64,000 nt of DNA from Lachnospiraceae bacterium (GTDB lineage: Bacteria > Bacillota > Clostridia > Lachnospirales > Lachnospiraceae), in assembly GCA_910576125.1 (NCBI GenBank), contig CAJTHM010000013.1, positions 1 through 64,000 on the forward strand, given 5' to 3'. The translations under genes were made by a program, and so were the position numbers. The notes below the pieces were generated by a model. The model was not told the origin of the DNA, did no database searches, and saw nothing but the letters and a program-made list of their open reading frames with translations. Positions 44,415 to 53,842 of this stretch are shown here, piece by piece. Each line of letters starts with the position of its first letter. Within the stretch, counting starts at the first letter, position 1.

Positions 44415-45401
44415 CTATAAAGCCCTGACGCTGGATTTCTCCACGATATGTCCCGCCACCAGATCGATCCGCTTCACCCCGCCGGAGTCGTCCAGCCTCT
44501 CCAGCACTTTCCGCAGAGCAGCCTCTGCCATTCCTTTCATATCCACCTCGTAAGTGGTAATCCCCCGGTCCAGCAGCCCCGGATAGAGATAATTGTCAAA
44601 TCCCACCACCGAGCAGTCCCCCGGCACCCGGCAGCCCCGCTTTTCCAGCTCATCAATCAGCATGTAGGCCACCAAATCGCAGTTACACACAAAAGCCTCC
44701 GGCAGTTCCTCCGGCAGCTCCAGAATAATCTCCCCTGCCTCGTCCCGATCCTCTATCAGCCACTCCTCCCGAAACGGGAGGCCGTGTTCCAGAAGAGACC
44801 GCCGGAAACCGCAGTACCGGTCCATAATACTGCTGGTAGCATGGACGGATCCCACATAGGCCATCCGGCGCAGGCCCCGCTCATAGAGATATTCCGTCAT
44901 CAGGTACATCCCGTAGAAACCGTCCGTGACCACCGCGTCCCCGGCTATCTCCTTGTAATAGAAATCAAGGAATATCACGGGCATCCCTGCGTTGGCTTTC
45001 AGGAAACTGATGTACTCCCTGCCCACTTCCCCCATGACAATCAGGGCCTCGATGGCATTCTCCTCCACAAAGCAGGGAAGTTCCCGCTCCTTTTCCGTCT
45101 CATGCTTCAGGACCTCGGCCATCACGGCGCAGTTCTTCTCCGGCGCCGCCATGGCGATTTCCATATATATCTTCCAGTAGAACGTGATATAGTCCGCCAG
45201 GTACTTCTCCGAAATCACCACGCCGATATTCCTCAGACCGCCCTTTTTCCGGCCCTGGAAATACCCCATCTCCCTGGCCGTATTCAGAATCTTTTCCCGG
45301 ACTTCATCGCTGACGCCCTTGCGTCCTGCCAGCGCGTTGTGTACGGTCACAGTGCTGACTCCCACCCGGTTGGCTATATCCTGCATCCTCACTTTTGTCA
45401 T
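44415..45401 (-). CDS. LacI-family transcriptional regulator
   Basis: A 328-residue repressor: HTH (MQDIANRVGVSTVTVHNALAGRKGVSDEVREKIL), hinge, then a periplasmic-binding-protein-like sensor (NIGVVISEKYLADYI through GHIVEKSSVRA) including VVGFDNYLYPGLLDRGITTYEVDM. It should respond to a sugar, but no sugar genes are adjacent on this side because the element remnant ends 5 bp from its stop. It diverges from the response regulator gene at 45631. Confidence 0.93.
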   Translation of the reverse strand: MTKVRMQDIANRVGVSTVTVHNALAGRKGVSDEVREKILNTAREMGYFQGRKKGGLRNIGVVISEKYLADYITFYWKIYMEIAMAAPEKNCAVMAEVLKHETEKERELPCFVEENAIEALIVMGEVGREYISFLKANAGMPVIFLDFYYKEIAGDAVVTDGFYGMYLMTEYLYERGLRRMAYVGSVHATSSIMDRYCGFRRSLLEHGLPFREEWLIEDRDEAGEIILELPEELPEAFVCNCDLVAYMLIDELEKRGCRVPGDCSVVGFDNYLYPGLLDRGITTYEVDMKGMAEAALRKVLERLDDSGGVKRIDLVAGHIVEKSSVRAL

Positions 45402-45561
45402 GGCATTTCTCCGTTTCCGCTTCTATTGGGCAAGGCAGCTTTTTCCATTTCATGCTACACCTCATTCGGGGATTCGTCAATGGCTCCTCTTGCCCTGTAA
45501 CTTTATTTTACTTATTTTTTAGATTAAGTCATTAACTATTCTTGAAATCCATCCTGTTTTA

Positions 45562-45590
45562 TTGCATTTTTTGCCCTGACTGACTATACT
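45562..45590 (+). promoter_or_regulatory. promoter of the two-component/ABC operon
   Basis: TTGCAT at 45562-45567, a 17-bp spacer and TATACT at 45585-45590, 41 bp before the ATG of the response regulator. Confidence 0.75.
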
Positions 45591-45630
45591 GTTATCAGTG
45601 TTCGCAATAAGGAGGCCTTTGTCTGATTCT

Positions 45631-46290
45631 ATGAAAAATATCCTGATCATCGACGATGATATGCATATCGGAAACATGTTGGAAGAAGCCCTGCGAAAGG
45701 AAAACTACGGCGTCAGGCGCGCCTACTCCGGCACGGAAGCTTTGCTGGTGCTGTCCGGGGAGAAGCCGGACCTGGTGCTGCTGGATTTGATGCTGCCCGG
45801 GCTTAGCGGCGAAGAGCTTCTGCCCAAAATAAAGGGGATTCCCGTCATCGTGGTCAGCGCCAGAGCGGATATCAGCCACAAGGTGGAGCTGCTGCTGGGC
45901 GGCGCCGTGGATTATGTGACGAAGCCCTTTTCCATGAAAGAGCTCCTGGCCAGAATCGCCGTGCATCTGCGGGGCGCCGCGCCCGTGGTTTCCGAACTGG
46001 TCTATGACGATATCACCCTCAATACCGATACACATGTGGCAGCAGTCGGCGGCACAGAGGTAAAACTGACCCGGACGGAGTATGCCATTTTAAAGCTGCT
46101 CCTGCAGAACCCCTCCCAGGTCATCGCCAAATCGGTGATTTTGGAACGTATCAGCGAAGATACGCCGGACTGCACGGACAGTTCTCTGAAGATGCACATC
46201 AGCAATCTGCGCAGAAAGCTGCGGGAAGCCGGGGGGAAAGACTACATTGAGGCAGTCTGGGGCATCGGCTTCAAAATGCGGGCAAATTGA
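45631..46290 (+). CDS. OmpR-family response regulator
   Basis: A 219-residue regulator. The receiver domain has IIDDD (6-10), phospho-acceptor D52 (LLDLMLPG) and K98 (VTKPFS); the C-terminal winged helix (about 125-219) has LTRTEYAILKLLLQNPSQVIAK and SSLKMHISNLRRKL. It is the partner of the histidine kinase at 48137. Start at 45631 is the best ATG, although AAGGAGG is 15 bp upstream; a TTG at 45619 is closer but too near the site. It probably binds the TTTACC array just downstream of its gene. Confidence 0.92.
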   Translation: MKNILIIDDDMHIGNMLEEALRKENYGVRRAYSGTEALLVLSGEKPDLVLLDLMLPGLSGEELLPKIKGIPVIVVSARADISHKVELLLGGAVDYVTKPFSMKELLARIAVHLRGAAPVVSELVYDDITLNTDTHVAAVGGTEVKLTRTEYAILKLLLQNPSQVIAKSVILERISEDTPDCTDSSLKMHISNLRRKLREAGGKDYIEAVWGIGFKMRAN

Positions 46291-46293
46291 ATC

Positions 46294-46349
46294 TTTACCC
46301 TTTCTTTACCGCTTCCTTTACCGCTTTCTTTACCGTTTGCGGTTAAAAT
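46294..46349 (+). promoter_or_regulatory. four-copy TTTACC array with -10 element before the ABC genes
   Basis: TTTACC occurs at 46294, 46305, 46317 and 46329, spaced 11, 12 and 12 bp, about one helix turn, with the extended unit TTTACCGCTTTC. TAAAAT follows at 46344-46349 with no consensus -35. This is the layout of an OmpR-type activator binding as tandem dimers over the -35 region. Confidence 0.65.
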
Positions 46350-46378
46350 GTCAGCATCAAGCAAAAGGAGGCTGCTTT

Positions 46379-47293
46379 ATGGATTATGTTCTGAAAGCAA
46401 ACGCTTTAACCAAAAATTACAAGCATTATAAAGCACTGGACGGGCTGTCCATGAATGTCCCCAGAGGAGCGATCTATGGCTTCGTGGGGAAAAACGGTGC
46501 GGGCAAGACCACGCTGATCCGGCTGATCTGCGGCCTGCAGGAGCCCACGTCCGGCGACTACACCCTATATGGCAGGAAGAACACGGAAAGGGAAATCATG
46601 AACTCCCGCAGGAGGATGGGAGCCGTGGTGGAGACCCCCTCCATCTACCTGAACATGACGGCAGAGGATAATTTAAGACAGCAGTACCGCATTCTGGGGC
46701 TTCCCTCCTATGACGGTCTGGGGGAGATTCTGAAGCTGGTGGGGCTGGAAGATGCCGGGAAGAAGAAAGCCCGAAATTTCTCCTTAGGCATGCGCCAGAG
46801 GCTGGGGATCGCCATCGCCCTTGTGGGCTCGCCGGATTTTCTGGTGCTGGATGAACCCGTGAACGGGCTTGACCCCCAGGGAATCATCGAGATCCGGGAG
46901 CTGATACTGAAGCTGAACCGGGAAGAGCAGATTACGGTCCTGATCTCCAGCCATATCCTCGACGAGCTGTCCCGGCTGGCTACCCATTACGGCTTTATCG
47001 ACAAGGGGCACATCGTCCGGGAGATCAGCGCCGGGGATCTGGAAGCCGCCTGCCGCAAATGCGTCCGCCTGGAAGTGACCAATGTGCAGGCCCTGTCCCG
47101 CGTGCTGGACGGGATGGGCGTGGAGTACAACATCCTTTCGGACAGGGCCGCGGACGTGTACGCAAAGGTCCATGTGTCCAGGCTGACCCTTGCCCTGGCA
47201 GAGGAAAGCTGCGAAGTCCTTTCCATGCAGGAGCGGAATGAGAGTCTGGAGAGCTATTATATCAGTCTGGTAGGAGGGAATGAGAATGGTTAA
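46379..47293 (+). CDS. ABC transporter ATP-binding protein (BcrA-type)
   Basis: A 304-residue ATPase: Walker A GKNGAGKTT (37-45), the FSLGMRQRLGIAIAL signature, Walker B FLVLDEPVNGLDPQG, and the SSHILDELSRLATHYGFIDKG H-loop region. It resembles the BcrA/lantibiotic-immunity group with a C-terminal extension. AAAAGGAGGCTGCTTT precedes the ATG. With the permease at 47286 and the flanking two-component system, it probably forms a peptide- or bacitracin-type efflux or sensing module; the substrate is not readable. Confidence 0.9.
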   Translation: MDYVLKANALTKNYKHYKALDGLSMNVPRGAIYGFVGKNGAGKTTLIRLICGLQEPTSGDYTLYGRKNTEREIMNSRRRMGAVVETPSIYLNMTAEDNLRQQYRILGLPSYDGLGEILKLVGLEDAGKKKARNFSLGMRQRLGIAIALVGSPDFLVLDEPVNGLDPQGIIEIRELILKLNREEQITVLISSHILDELSRLATHYGFIDKGHIVREISAGDLEAACRKCVRLEVTNVQALSRVLDGMGVEYNILSDRAADVYAKVHVSRLTLALAEESCEVLSMQERNESLESYYISLVGGNENG

Positions 47294-48113
47294 ACTATTA
47301 TCGGCGAATTTTCTGCGCCTGAAAAAGGATAAACTCTTCTGGGCAGCGGTCATCCTCATGGCTGCGCTGGGGGTATTTTTCCCCGTGAGAAAATATCTGG
47401 ATACCTTACAGTCGCACTACATCGAGAACCTGGACAACGGATTTTTCACCTGGACCCTGTTCATCGGCGTCATCATGGCAGTGTTCTGCAGCTGCTTCAT
47501 CGGTACGGAGTACAGCGACGGGACCATCCGGAACAAGATTGTGGCGGGGCAGAAGCGCGGGACGATTTATCTGGCAAATCTCATCGTCTCTTCCGCGGCG
47601 GGCATTGTCATTTGCGCCGCGTACCTTATCCCTTACCTCTGCGTGGGGATACCGCTGTTTGGATTCTTCGCGGCTGACGGGAAGCTGATTCTGCTGACGG
47701 TGGTCACGGTGCTGCTTCTGATGGTTGCTTTTTCCTCTCTGTTTACATTCATCGCCATGATATGCCAGAGCAAATCCGCCGCCAACATAATCTGCATATT
47801 GCTCGCCTTTGGCTTATTGATGACGGCGGCCATATTGAACCAGATGCTGGAGGCGCCGCCCACCCATATGGTCTATTTCCTGGACGAAGACGGCAACATG
47901 GCCTCCACGGAAGAAGCCAATCCCAAATATCTGGAGGGGATCAGGCGGGAAATCGTCCAGACTCTTTACGATATCCTCCCCGGCGGGCAGGCCATCCAAT
48001 GCGCCATTATGACGGCTGTGCACCCTCTGAGGCTCCCCCTCTACTCCCTGGCGATCATTGTGCTGGCCACGGGCGGGGGATGTGTGCTGTTTCAGAAAAA
48101 AGATTTAAGATAA
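47286..48113 (+). CDS. ABC-2-type permease of the BcrA-type transporter
   Basis: About 275 residues with six hydrophobic segments (LFWAAVILMAALGVFFPV, FTWTLFIGVIMAVFCSCFIG, and four more) and a GTEYSDGTIRNKIVAGQ loop characteristic of ABC-2 permeases of bacitracin/lantibiotic export systems. The ATG at 47286 lies 8 bp inside the ATPase gene, with AGGAGGGA 6-8 bp upstream. It is coupled to the ATPase gene. Confidence 0.9.
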   Translation: MVKLLSANFLRLKKDKLFWAAVILMAALGVFFPVRKYLDTLQSHYIENLDNGFFTWTLFIGVIMAVFCSCFIGTEYSDGTIRNKIVAGQKRGTIYLANLIVSSAAGIVICAAYLIPYLCVGIPLFGFFAADGKLILLTVVTVLLLMVAFSSLFTFIAMICQSKSAANIICILLAFGLLMTAAILNQMLEAPPTHMVYFLDEDGNMASTEEANPKYLEGIRREIVQTLYDILPGGQAIQCAIMTAVHPLRLPLYSLAIIVLATGGGCVLFQKKDLR

Positions 48114-48136
48114 AGATTTGAGATAAGGAGTCTGTC

Positions 48137-49036
48137 ATGATTGTATGGTTATGGGCCTTAGTCGGTATCCTGACATTGATTGTCATCGCTGCGCTCACCA
48201 AAATCCACATTCTGAGAAAAGCCGCCAGGGAAATCGAAGAGGCCTTTGCCGACAGGCTCCAGACCTCCACCAATACCCCCATCGGTATTTCCTGCAACGA
48301 CAGATATATGCGCAGCCTGGCCGCCGCGATCAATACCCAGCTTCGCAGGCTCCGCTCTGAACGTCACCGGTTCCAGCAGGGAGACACCGAGCTGAAGAAT
48401 GCCGTCACGAATATCTCGCATGATATCAGGACTCCGCTGACTGCCATCTGCGGCTATCTGGACCTGCTGGAGCAGGTGGAGAAGCCGGATGATGTCGAGC
48501 GTTATCTCGACATCATCCGGAACCGCTCCGAAATGCTGATGCATCTCACGGAGGAGCTGTTCCGATATTCGGTGATTCTCTCCGGCGAAAAGGACCCGGG
48601 CAGAGAGCCCGTGGTCATCAACCATGTGCTGGAAGAGAGCATCGCGGCGTTCTATGCTGCCCTGCAGGAGCGGCATATCACCCCCGGCCTGCGGATACCT
48701 GAGGAAAGAATCGTCCGGATTCTTGACCGCTCCGCCTTATCCCGGGTATTTTCCAATCTCCTGAACAATGCGATCAATTACAGTGACGGTGATTTGGATA
48801 TTATTCTCCGCAAAACCGGGGAAATCATCTTCGTCAACACTGCCGCGGGACTGGACGAGGTGCAGGTGGGCAGGCTGTTCAACCGCTTCTTCACCGTGGA
48901 GGCCGCCAGGAAATCCACAGGCCTTGGCCTGGCAATCACGAAAGCCCTCGTAGAGCAGATGGGCGGCACGGTTTCGGCGGAGTATGAGGGCAACAGGCTG
49001 AGCATCCGTATCGCCTTTCCCGGTGCCGGGGCCTGA
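48137..49036 (+). CDS. sensor histidine kinase without an outside sensor domain
   Basis: A 299-residue kinase with one N-terminal TM segment (LWALVGILTLIVIAAL), a short linker, a HisKA domain with H95 (NISHDIRTPLTAICGYLDLL), and a HATPase with N-box RVFSNLLNNAINYS and G-box KSTGLGLAITKALVEQMGG. Kinases of this kind, next to a BcrA/BceA-type transporter, often sense the drug through the transporter. ATAAGGAGTCTGTC precedes the ATG. It ends the operon. Confidence 0.92.
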   Translation: MIVWLWALVGILTLIVIAALTKIHILRKAAREIEEAFADRLQTSTNTPIGISCNDRYMRSLAAAINTQLRRLRSERHRFQQGDTELKNAVTNISHDIRTPLTAICGYLDLLEQVEKPDDVERYLDIIRNRSEMLMHLTEELFRYSVILSGEKDPGREPVVINHVLEESIAAFYAALQERHITPGLRIPEERIVRILDRSALSRVFSNLLNNAINYSDGDLDIILRKTGEIIFVNTAAGLDEVQVGRLFNRFFTVEAARKSTGLGLAITKALVEQMGGTVSAEYEGNRLSIRIAFPGAGA

Positions 49037-49089
49037 ACGCGCGGCGCATCAGCTTTTCTCTGCCCCTCTCTGTCATAACGGGCAAAATC

Positions 49090-49323
49090 TCATTGTACAT
49101 CTTTCCTGCAATATTGCAGATAAGCCGCCGCGATGCCTGCCGCCCCGAAAGCCAGGCCTATGGCCGCCATCTTTCCGTCCAGCCGCCCCGCTTCTATGAT
49201 ATCCGCGCCCTCGGCATAGCCGAAAGGCGTGATGTATTTCAGGAATTCCGCCGCCTTGGTTATGTTCGCCACCAGGTTCGGGAAATACATCATGGCAAAG
49301 ACCCCGGACCAAAATAAATTATG
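49090..49323 (-). pseudogene. C-terminal remnant of an ABC-2 permease
   Basis: Minus-strand NLFWSGVFAMMYFPNLVANIT, then KYITPFGYAEGADI and AAIGLAFGAAGIAAAYLQYC followed by RKDVQ matches the last two TM segments of ABC-2 transporter permeases, which usually end in a (F/Y)xKRDI-like motif. The N-terminal two-thirds is absent; upstream sequence belongs to the AzlC promoter region. Confidence 0.65.
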
Positions 49324-49436
49324 TTCTCTGGCTTTTCCTGACTTTTCCGGATCGGCCTCTTGAATCCTGCCCTGAGAAAGGATATAATACCAGCATTGAC
49401 TCTAATGAATTTTAATACACAGGACGGAACCGGAAC

Positions 49437-50240
49437 ATGAACCATAATAGAAACATAATCACAGAATCCTCTCTTGGATTCTATGATAGAAATGCTTTCA
49501 CAAACGGCCTGCGGGACGGCATCCCCATCGCCCTGGGTTATCTGGCGGTGGCCTTTTCCCTGGGCATCGTGGCCAGAAAGGCCGGGCTGACCCCTTTCCA
49601 GGGCTTTCTCTCCAGCATACTGAACCACGCCTCCGCCGGGGAATACGCGGAATTCACGGTCATCTCCGCAGGCGCGCCCTATCTGGAGATGGCTTTCGTC
49701 ATCCTGATCACCAATATGCGCTACCTCCTCATGAGCTGCGCCCTGAGCCAGAAATTCGACTCCGCCGCCCGCTGCGGCCACCGCCTGCTGGTAGGCTTCG
49801 GCATCACGGACGAAATCTTCGGCATCAGCATCGGCAAGCCGGGCACGCTGAACCCCTTCTACACCTACGGGGCCATGACGATTGCCCTGCCAAGCTGGGC
49901 TTTTGGCACGGCCATGGGCGTGGTGGCGGGCAATGTCCTGCCGGTGTCCTTGGTCAGCGCATTGAGCGTAGCCCTGTACGGCATGTTCATCGCCATCATC
50001 ATCCCTGCCGCAAAGGCCAGCCGGGTCGTGGGGGGCGTGGTCGCCGCAAGCTTCCTGGCCAGCTTCATCATGTCCAGGATCCCCTTATTCGACAGGCTCT
50101 CCGACAGCATGAAGATCAGCCTGCTCACTGTGCTGATCGCGGGGGCGGCGGCCCTCCTCTTTCCCATAAAGGAAAAGGACGGGGCAGGGGACAGGACAGA
50201 CGAGAGGCAGGAAGGGGAGGTGAAGGGACATGACGCATAA
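49437..50240 (+). CDS. azlC: AzlC-family branched-chain amino acid exporter, large subunit
   Basis: A 267-residue protein with seven or eight TM segments. It shows GLRDGIPIALGYLAVAFSLGIVARKAGL and FVILITNMRYLLMSCALSQKF, both typical of AzlC. With AzlD it exports branched-chain amino acids or analogues such as azaleucine. The azlD ATG lies 11 bp inside its 3' end. The 12 C-terminal residues are charged and variable. Confidence 0.92.
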   Translation: MNHNRNIITESSLGFYDRNAFTNGLRDGIPIALGYLAVAFSLGIVARKAGLTPFQGFLSSILNHASAGEYAEFTVISAGAPYLEMAFVILITNMRYLLMSCALSQKFDSAARCGHRLLVGFGITDEIFGISIGKPGTLNPFYTYGAMTIALPSWAFGTAMGVVAGNVLPVSLVSALSVALYGMFIAIIIPAAKASRVVGGVVAASFLASFIMSRIPLFDRLSDSMKISLLTVLIAGAAALLFPIKEKDGAGDRTDERQEGEVKGHDA

Positions 50241-50547
50241 CATTTATCTGTACATACTGGTAGCCGCGGCGGTGTCCGGCCTGATCCGCATCCTGCCGCT
50301 GACCCTGATCCGCAGGAAGATCAGGAATCCGTTCATACGTTCCTTTTTATACTATGTGCCGTATGTGACATTGGCGGTGATGACCTTTCCCGCCATCCTC
50401 GCCGCGCCCCAGGCGCCCCTGGCCGGGATCCTGGCGCTGGCCGTCGGCGTCATCGCCGCCTGGAAGGGCATGAAGATGATCGGAATCGCCGTGCTGTGCT
50501 GCGGGGTGGTGTTCCTGTGCGAGACATTCATGACATTTTTTGCATGA
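50230..50547 (+). CDS. azlD: AzlD-family exporter small subunit
   Basis: A 105-residue protein with three or four TM segments, LIRILPLTLIRRKIRNPFIRSF and LYYVPYVTLAVMTFPAI, matching AzlD. It is coupled to azlC by an 11-bp overlap with GGAAGGGGAGGTGAAGG upstream. Confidence 0.92.
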   Translation: MTHNIYLYILVAAAVSGLIRILPLTLIRRKIRNPFIRSFLYYVPYVTLAVMTFPAILAAPQAPLAGILALAVGVIAAWKGMKMIGIAVLCCGVVFLCETFMTFFA

Positions 50548-50651
50548 CATTTTTCACGCATACTTATTCACATACATATTCTTTCGAAAAAGATTGACAT
50601 ACAGCCCACACACCGCCTTGGCGGCGTCCTCCGTTTGGGCCTGCGCATTAT

Positions 50652-50686
50652 AAGAGGCTGAAAGCACTGCTTTTCAGCCTCTTTTT
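50652..50686. terminator. terminator between azlD and the CE12 gene
   Basis: Stem AAGAGGCTGAAA/TTTCAGCCTCTT with an 8-nt loop and TTTTT on the plus side; the complementary A-run makes it usable on both strands. It closes both convergent operons. Confidence 0.85.
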
Positions 50687-50697
50687 CCCCTCATATT

Positions 50698-52722
50698 TTA
50701 TATTCCCAGTTTCCTGCAAAGCTCCACGGCAGCGCCTCTGGTGATTCCCTGCCCCAGCTCTGCACTGCCATCACAAGGAATCAACCCCAGCCTGCAGGCG
50801 GCCTGTATATAGGGCAGCGCAGCCTCCCTGCATCTCCCGTCATAGGCGCGGCCGCGCTCCCGCATCTCTTTTTCGGTCCTGGGTTCCGAAATGTCTGTCT
50901 GTATCCGACAGCTTTCCCCGTCACATGTTTTCCCGATACTCCCATTCTCAGGAATCGCCTTCCGGCTCCTGTATCCGTTCACCGCAAAGACCAGGAACTC
51001 CTCCAGCGTGACAGGCTGCAATGGCCGGAACCTCCCGTCCTCGACCAGTCCCATGTCGATTATCCCGTTCTGGTAAGCGCACTCCACCGTTCCCGCATAC
51101 CACTCATGCCCCACTACATCGGTAAACATGTCATTGTAGACATTGGTGGGGAAAAAACCGGCCGTCCTGATTACCAGCTCCAGGGCAGATACCCTGTCCA
51201 AGGGTTCTGACAAGTCTCTTCCATCGGAAAGAATGGGCAACTCTTTCGCTTCGAGCGTCTCCCCGCACTCCAACGGTCTCGTCAGCGGCACAATGCGCTC
51301 CCCAGGCCGCCATGCCCCGAAGCCATCCGTCACGCAGTCCGCCAAAAAACGATATTCCGCTTCTTTCCGCCTGCCGCAAACCTCCCGAATCTCCTGCGCA
51401 ACCAGCCCTGCCATGAAATACCCGCCATAGTCATTGCTGTGGGTATAGTCTCCCGGGAAAAAGTAGGCTTTGGAAGCCTCCAGCCCCATCTCCCTGATAA
51501 AGTCCATGCTCTTTTTATGCAGGTCGAGGACAGGCACATCCTCCTGATGCCCGATGGAGACGCAGACTGCCGCATATTCCTCCAGCAGGTCATTATAGCT
51601 TCCATCGCTGCCCTTCCAGGTATTTCTGGCAAGCGGCGTCACCAGCACCGGGAAAGCACCCCTTTCCCTGCACTCCCGGATATAGCGAACCAGGTTCCTC
51701 CGGTAGCCCTCCTCCGCCTTCAGAGACTCCAGCTTCTGATCGTTGTGCCCGAACTGGCAGAAATAATAGTCTCCGGGCCTGATGTATCTCTCCACGATTC
51801 CGTAATGTCCCTCTTCCCGGAAGCTCTGGGTAGTGAGCCCGGAATGGGCGTGGTTGGAAACGGCGATAGTTCCCTCCAAATACGCGGATATCATCTGTCC
51901 CCAGCCGGAGTAGCTACTTCCCGGCGCATAAGGATAGTCCGCGCTCTGATCCGTCACTGTGGAGTCCCCCGCAATGAACACCGTCGGGCATTCCGCCTCC
52001 TCCACTGCAATCGCACTGATTACAGGTCTGTCGGCGACAACGGTGATGTCCAGCGTCCTGTCCTCGTAGACCTCTGTATGCCCTCTCGGCACGATGTCGC
52101 AGACATTGGCCATCATGGTGCAGGAAAACCCTTTCCCTATGTCTGTCCCGTCTTCCCGGCCATATTCTGTCCCCTGCGCTTTGAAACCGCCCTGCGGCCC
52201 AGGTTCATTGGAATGGCCCTCCCCGGGCACATCCCCCCGGTATCCCAGATGCCTGCGCCCCGTGAAGATCAGCACATCCCTCATGGGCTGCTCTGAACGA
52301 ATCTCCACAGTCACCTTATAATTCCCCTGACAGGGCACATCCAGCTTAAAGGAAAGAGGAATCCGCCGATGCTCTCCCTCAAAGGGCGCTCCCGCCCCCT
52401 TCTCCAGACGGGCGATTTCCCCATCGGAATCCAGAAAGCAGCCGAACCGATCCTCCTCCACAAGTGTCAGCTCCTGATTCTGATACCAGCAGGCCGCATC
52501 GAAAGCGGAGTTCAGCTCCGGCACCCTCAGGCGCTCCTGCTCCCCGCGGTTCTTCTCTGTGACGAAGCCGTATCCCCGGCCCGACTCATAGAGATTCCCA
52601 GCCCGGACACGGATTATGTCGGCGTCCTCCGGTTCTGTTCCGTTGCAGCCCCTCAATCCGGCTCCGCTTTCCGCCCCTGTTTCAGATGGAACCTTCCCGA
52701 AAACAAATCGTCTATAGAACAT
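50698..52722 (-). CDS. rhamnogalacturonan acetylesterase-like SGNH protein (CE12-type) with SLH-like tail
   Basis: About 674 residues. An N-terminal jelly-roll-like part (FYRRFVFGKVPSETG, YGF) is followed by the SGNH core with block I GDSTVTD (Ser 254), GHND (325-328) and D425/H428 (DYTHSND). These are the CE12 motifs, removing acetyl groups from rhamnogalacturonan. The C-terminus (about 510-674) resembles S-layer-homology repeats (FTDVVGHEWYAGTVECAYQNGIID...DGRFRPLQPVT). No signal peptide is present, so the SLH-like part is unexpected. The start is ambiguous (52722 or 52737); the gene overlaps or abuts the GH105 stop at 52724. It is the last gene of the operon. Confidence 0.8.
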   Translation of the reverse strand: MFYRRFVFGKVPSETGAESGAGLRGCNGTEPEDADIIRVRAGNLYESGRGYGFVTEKNRGEQERLRVPELNSAFDAACWYQNQELTLVEEDRFGCFLDSDGEIARLEKGAGAPFEGEHRRIPLSFKLDVPCQGNYKVTVEIRSEQPMRDVLIFTGRRHLGYRGDVPGEGHSNEPGPQGGFKAQGTEYGREDGTDIGKGFSCTMMANVCDIVPRGHTEVYEDRTLDITVVADRPVISAIAVEEAECPTVFIAGDSTVTDQSADYPYAPGSSYSGWGQMISAYLEGTIAVSNHAHSGLTTQSFREEGHYGIVERYIRPGDYYFCQFGHNDQKLESLKAEEGYRRNLVRYIRECRERGAFPVLVTPLARNTWKGSDGSYNDLLEEYAAVCVSIGHQEDVPVLDLHKKSMDFIREMGLEASKAYFFPGDYTHSNDYGGYFMAGLVAQEIREVCGRRKEAEYRFLADCVTDGFGAWRPGERIVPLTRPLECGETLEAKELPILSDGRDLSEPLDRVSALELVIRTAGFFPTNVYNDMFTDVVGHEWYAGTVECAYQNGIIDMGLVEDGRFRPLQPVTLEEFLVFAVNGYRSRKAIPENGSIGKTCDGESCRIQTDISEPRTEKEMRERGRAYDGRCREAALPYIQAACRLGLIPCDGSAELGQGITRGAAVELCRKLGI

Positions 52723-52723
52723 C

Positions 52724-53776
52724 CTACAGCGCACCATCCTTCTCTATGGTATCGGACACCAGCAAGGTGGAAAGGAATGCCAGCATAAGCCCCTGCCCCC
52801 AGCCCTGGATCCAGTCCCTGGAGATGCCTTTGTAGCCTTCCTTATCCCGCATCACCGCCGTCCCCGCCGACACGTTCATCACCTTGCCCTCTTTGCTGAC
52901 ATTGGCCAGAAGCCCTTTGATGGACTTGTTGATGTACTTGGAATGCAGCGGATTGCCCCTAAGGAGCATGGCCGCGGCGATTCCCGCGGAAGCGGAGACC
53001 TCCTCATAGGAATCCCCATCGTCCAGCACTGTCCGCCACAGCCCGTCCTGGGTCTGCACGGTCTTCAGCGCCGCCAGCTGCTCGTTCAGGGAGCCCGCCA
53101 CGTCCATGTACCTGGGATACAGGTAGCACTCCGGCAGCACCCCGCCCACCTGGGCCATGGTGAAAGCCGCCCAGGCGTTGGCCCGTCCCCAGTAGATTCC
53201 GGACATATGGCCTCCCGCGATATTGTCGTATCCATGATAATAAAAGCCGCTGTCCGGATTCTGCAGGTATTTGATATGCCAGTAATACTGGTTCAGCGCA
53301 TCGTCGATCATATCCTCATCCTTATTCATGACGCCCACCCGCAACATAAGGAACGCCGCCATGAAAAGGGTGTCGCACCATGCCTGCTCCGGAAAGTCGT
53401 TGGCCGCGGACACAGTGTGCTGCAGCACATGGTCTCCGAACCGGAGTGCGTCTCTTGTCAGGTAGGCCATCTTGCTCATGAGGATATCGTAGTATTTCTG
53501 CTCCTTCGTGGCATTGTACAGCGTGATCAGGCAGTGCCCCATGGCACAGGCGTTCACTGTCCATACCTTTGGCAGCCCCAGGTCGATCAGCTCGTCCACC
53601 CTGTCCCGCAAAAGGGTCAGATACTCCTCCTTCCCGGTCTTCTCATAGGCCTCGCTGATGCCGTAATAGGCCACCCCGCAGGGCCAGTCCCATGTCAGGT
53701 CCATGTTCATGGTCTTCCTCACGATTCTGTCGATCGTCTCTTCAATCTGTTCCTTGTCATATTCCAAACGAAGCAT
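52724..53776 (-). CDS. GH105 unsaturated rhamnogalacturonyl hydrolase
   Basis: A 350-residue (alpha/alpha)6-barrel enzyme of the YteR/GH105 type. Conserved segments are the N-terminal WPCGVAYYGISEAYEKTG, the catalytic Asp D135 in AWCDTLFMA, GRANAWAAFTMAQV and WRTVLDDGDSYEEVSASAG. It removes the 4,5-unsaturated galacturonyl residue left by lyases. There is no signal peptide, so it is cytoplasmic. AAAGGAGACAAT precedes the ATG. It lies between the deacetylase and the CE12-type gene. Confidence 0.93.
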   Translation of the reverse strand: MLRLEYDKEQIEETIDRIVRKTMNMDLTWDWPCGVAYYGISEAYEKTGKEEYLTLLRDRVDELIDLGLPKVWTVNACAMGHCLITLYNATKEQKYYDILMSKMAYLTRDALRFGDHVLQHTVSAANDFPEQAWCDTLFMAAFLMLRVGVMNKDEDMIDDALNQYYWHIKYLQNPDSGFYYHGYDNIAGGHMSGIYWGRANAWAAFTMAQVGGVLPECYLYPRYMDVAGSLNEQLAALKTVQTQDGLWRTVLDDGDSYEEVSASAGIAAAMLLRGNPLHSKYINKSIKGLLANVSKEGKVMNVSAGTAVMRDKEGYKGISRDWIQGWGQGLMLAFLSTLLVSDTIEKDGAL

Positions 53777-53842
53777 ATTGTCTCCTTTCCGCTGCCCTCA
53801 TGGCAGGTGCTGTTCCGTTTAAGCCCTCCTCTGCCTTGGGCT

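Noticed and set aside
46247..46378. N-terminal extension of the ABC ATPase
   Set aside because: The extension translates the TTTACC repeat array and promoter; the ATG at 46379 has an ideal AGGAGG site.
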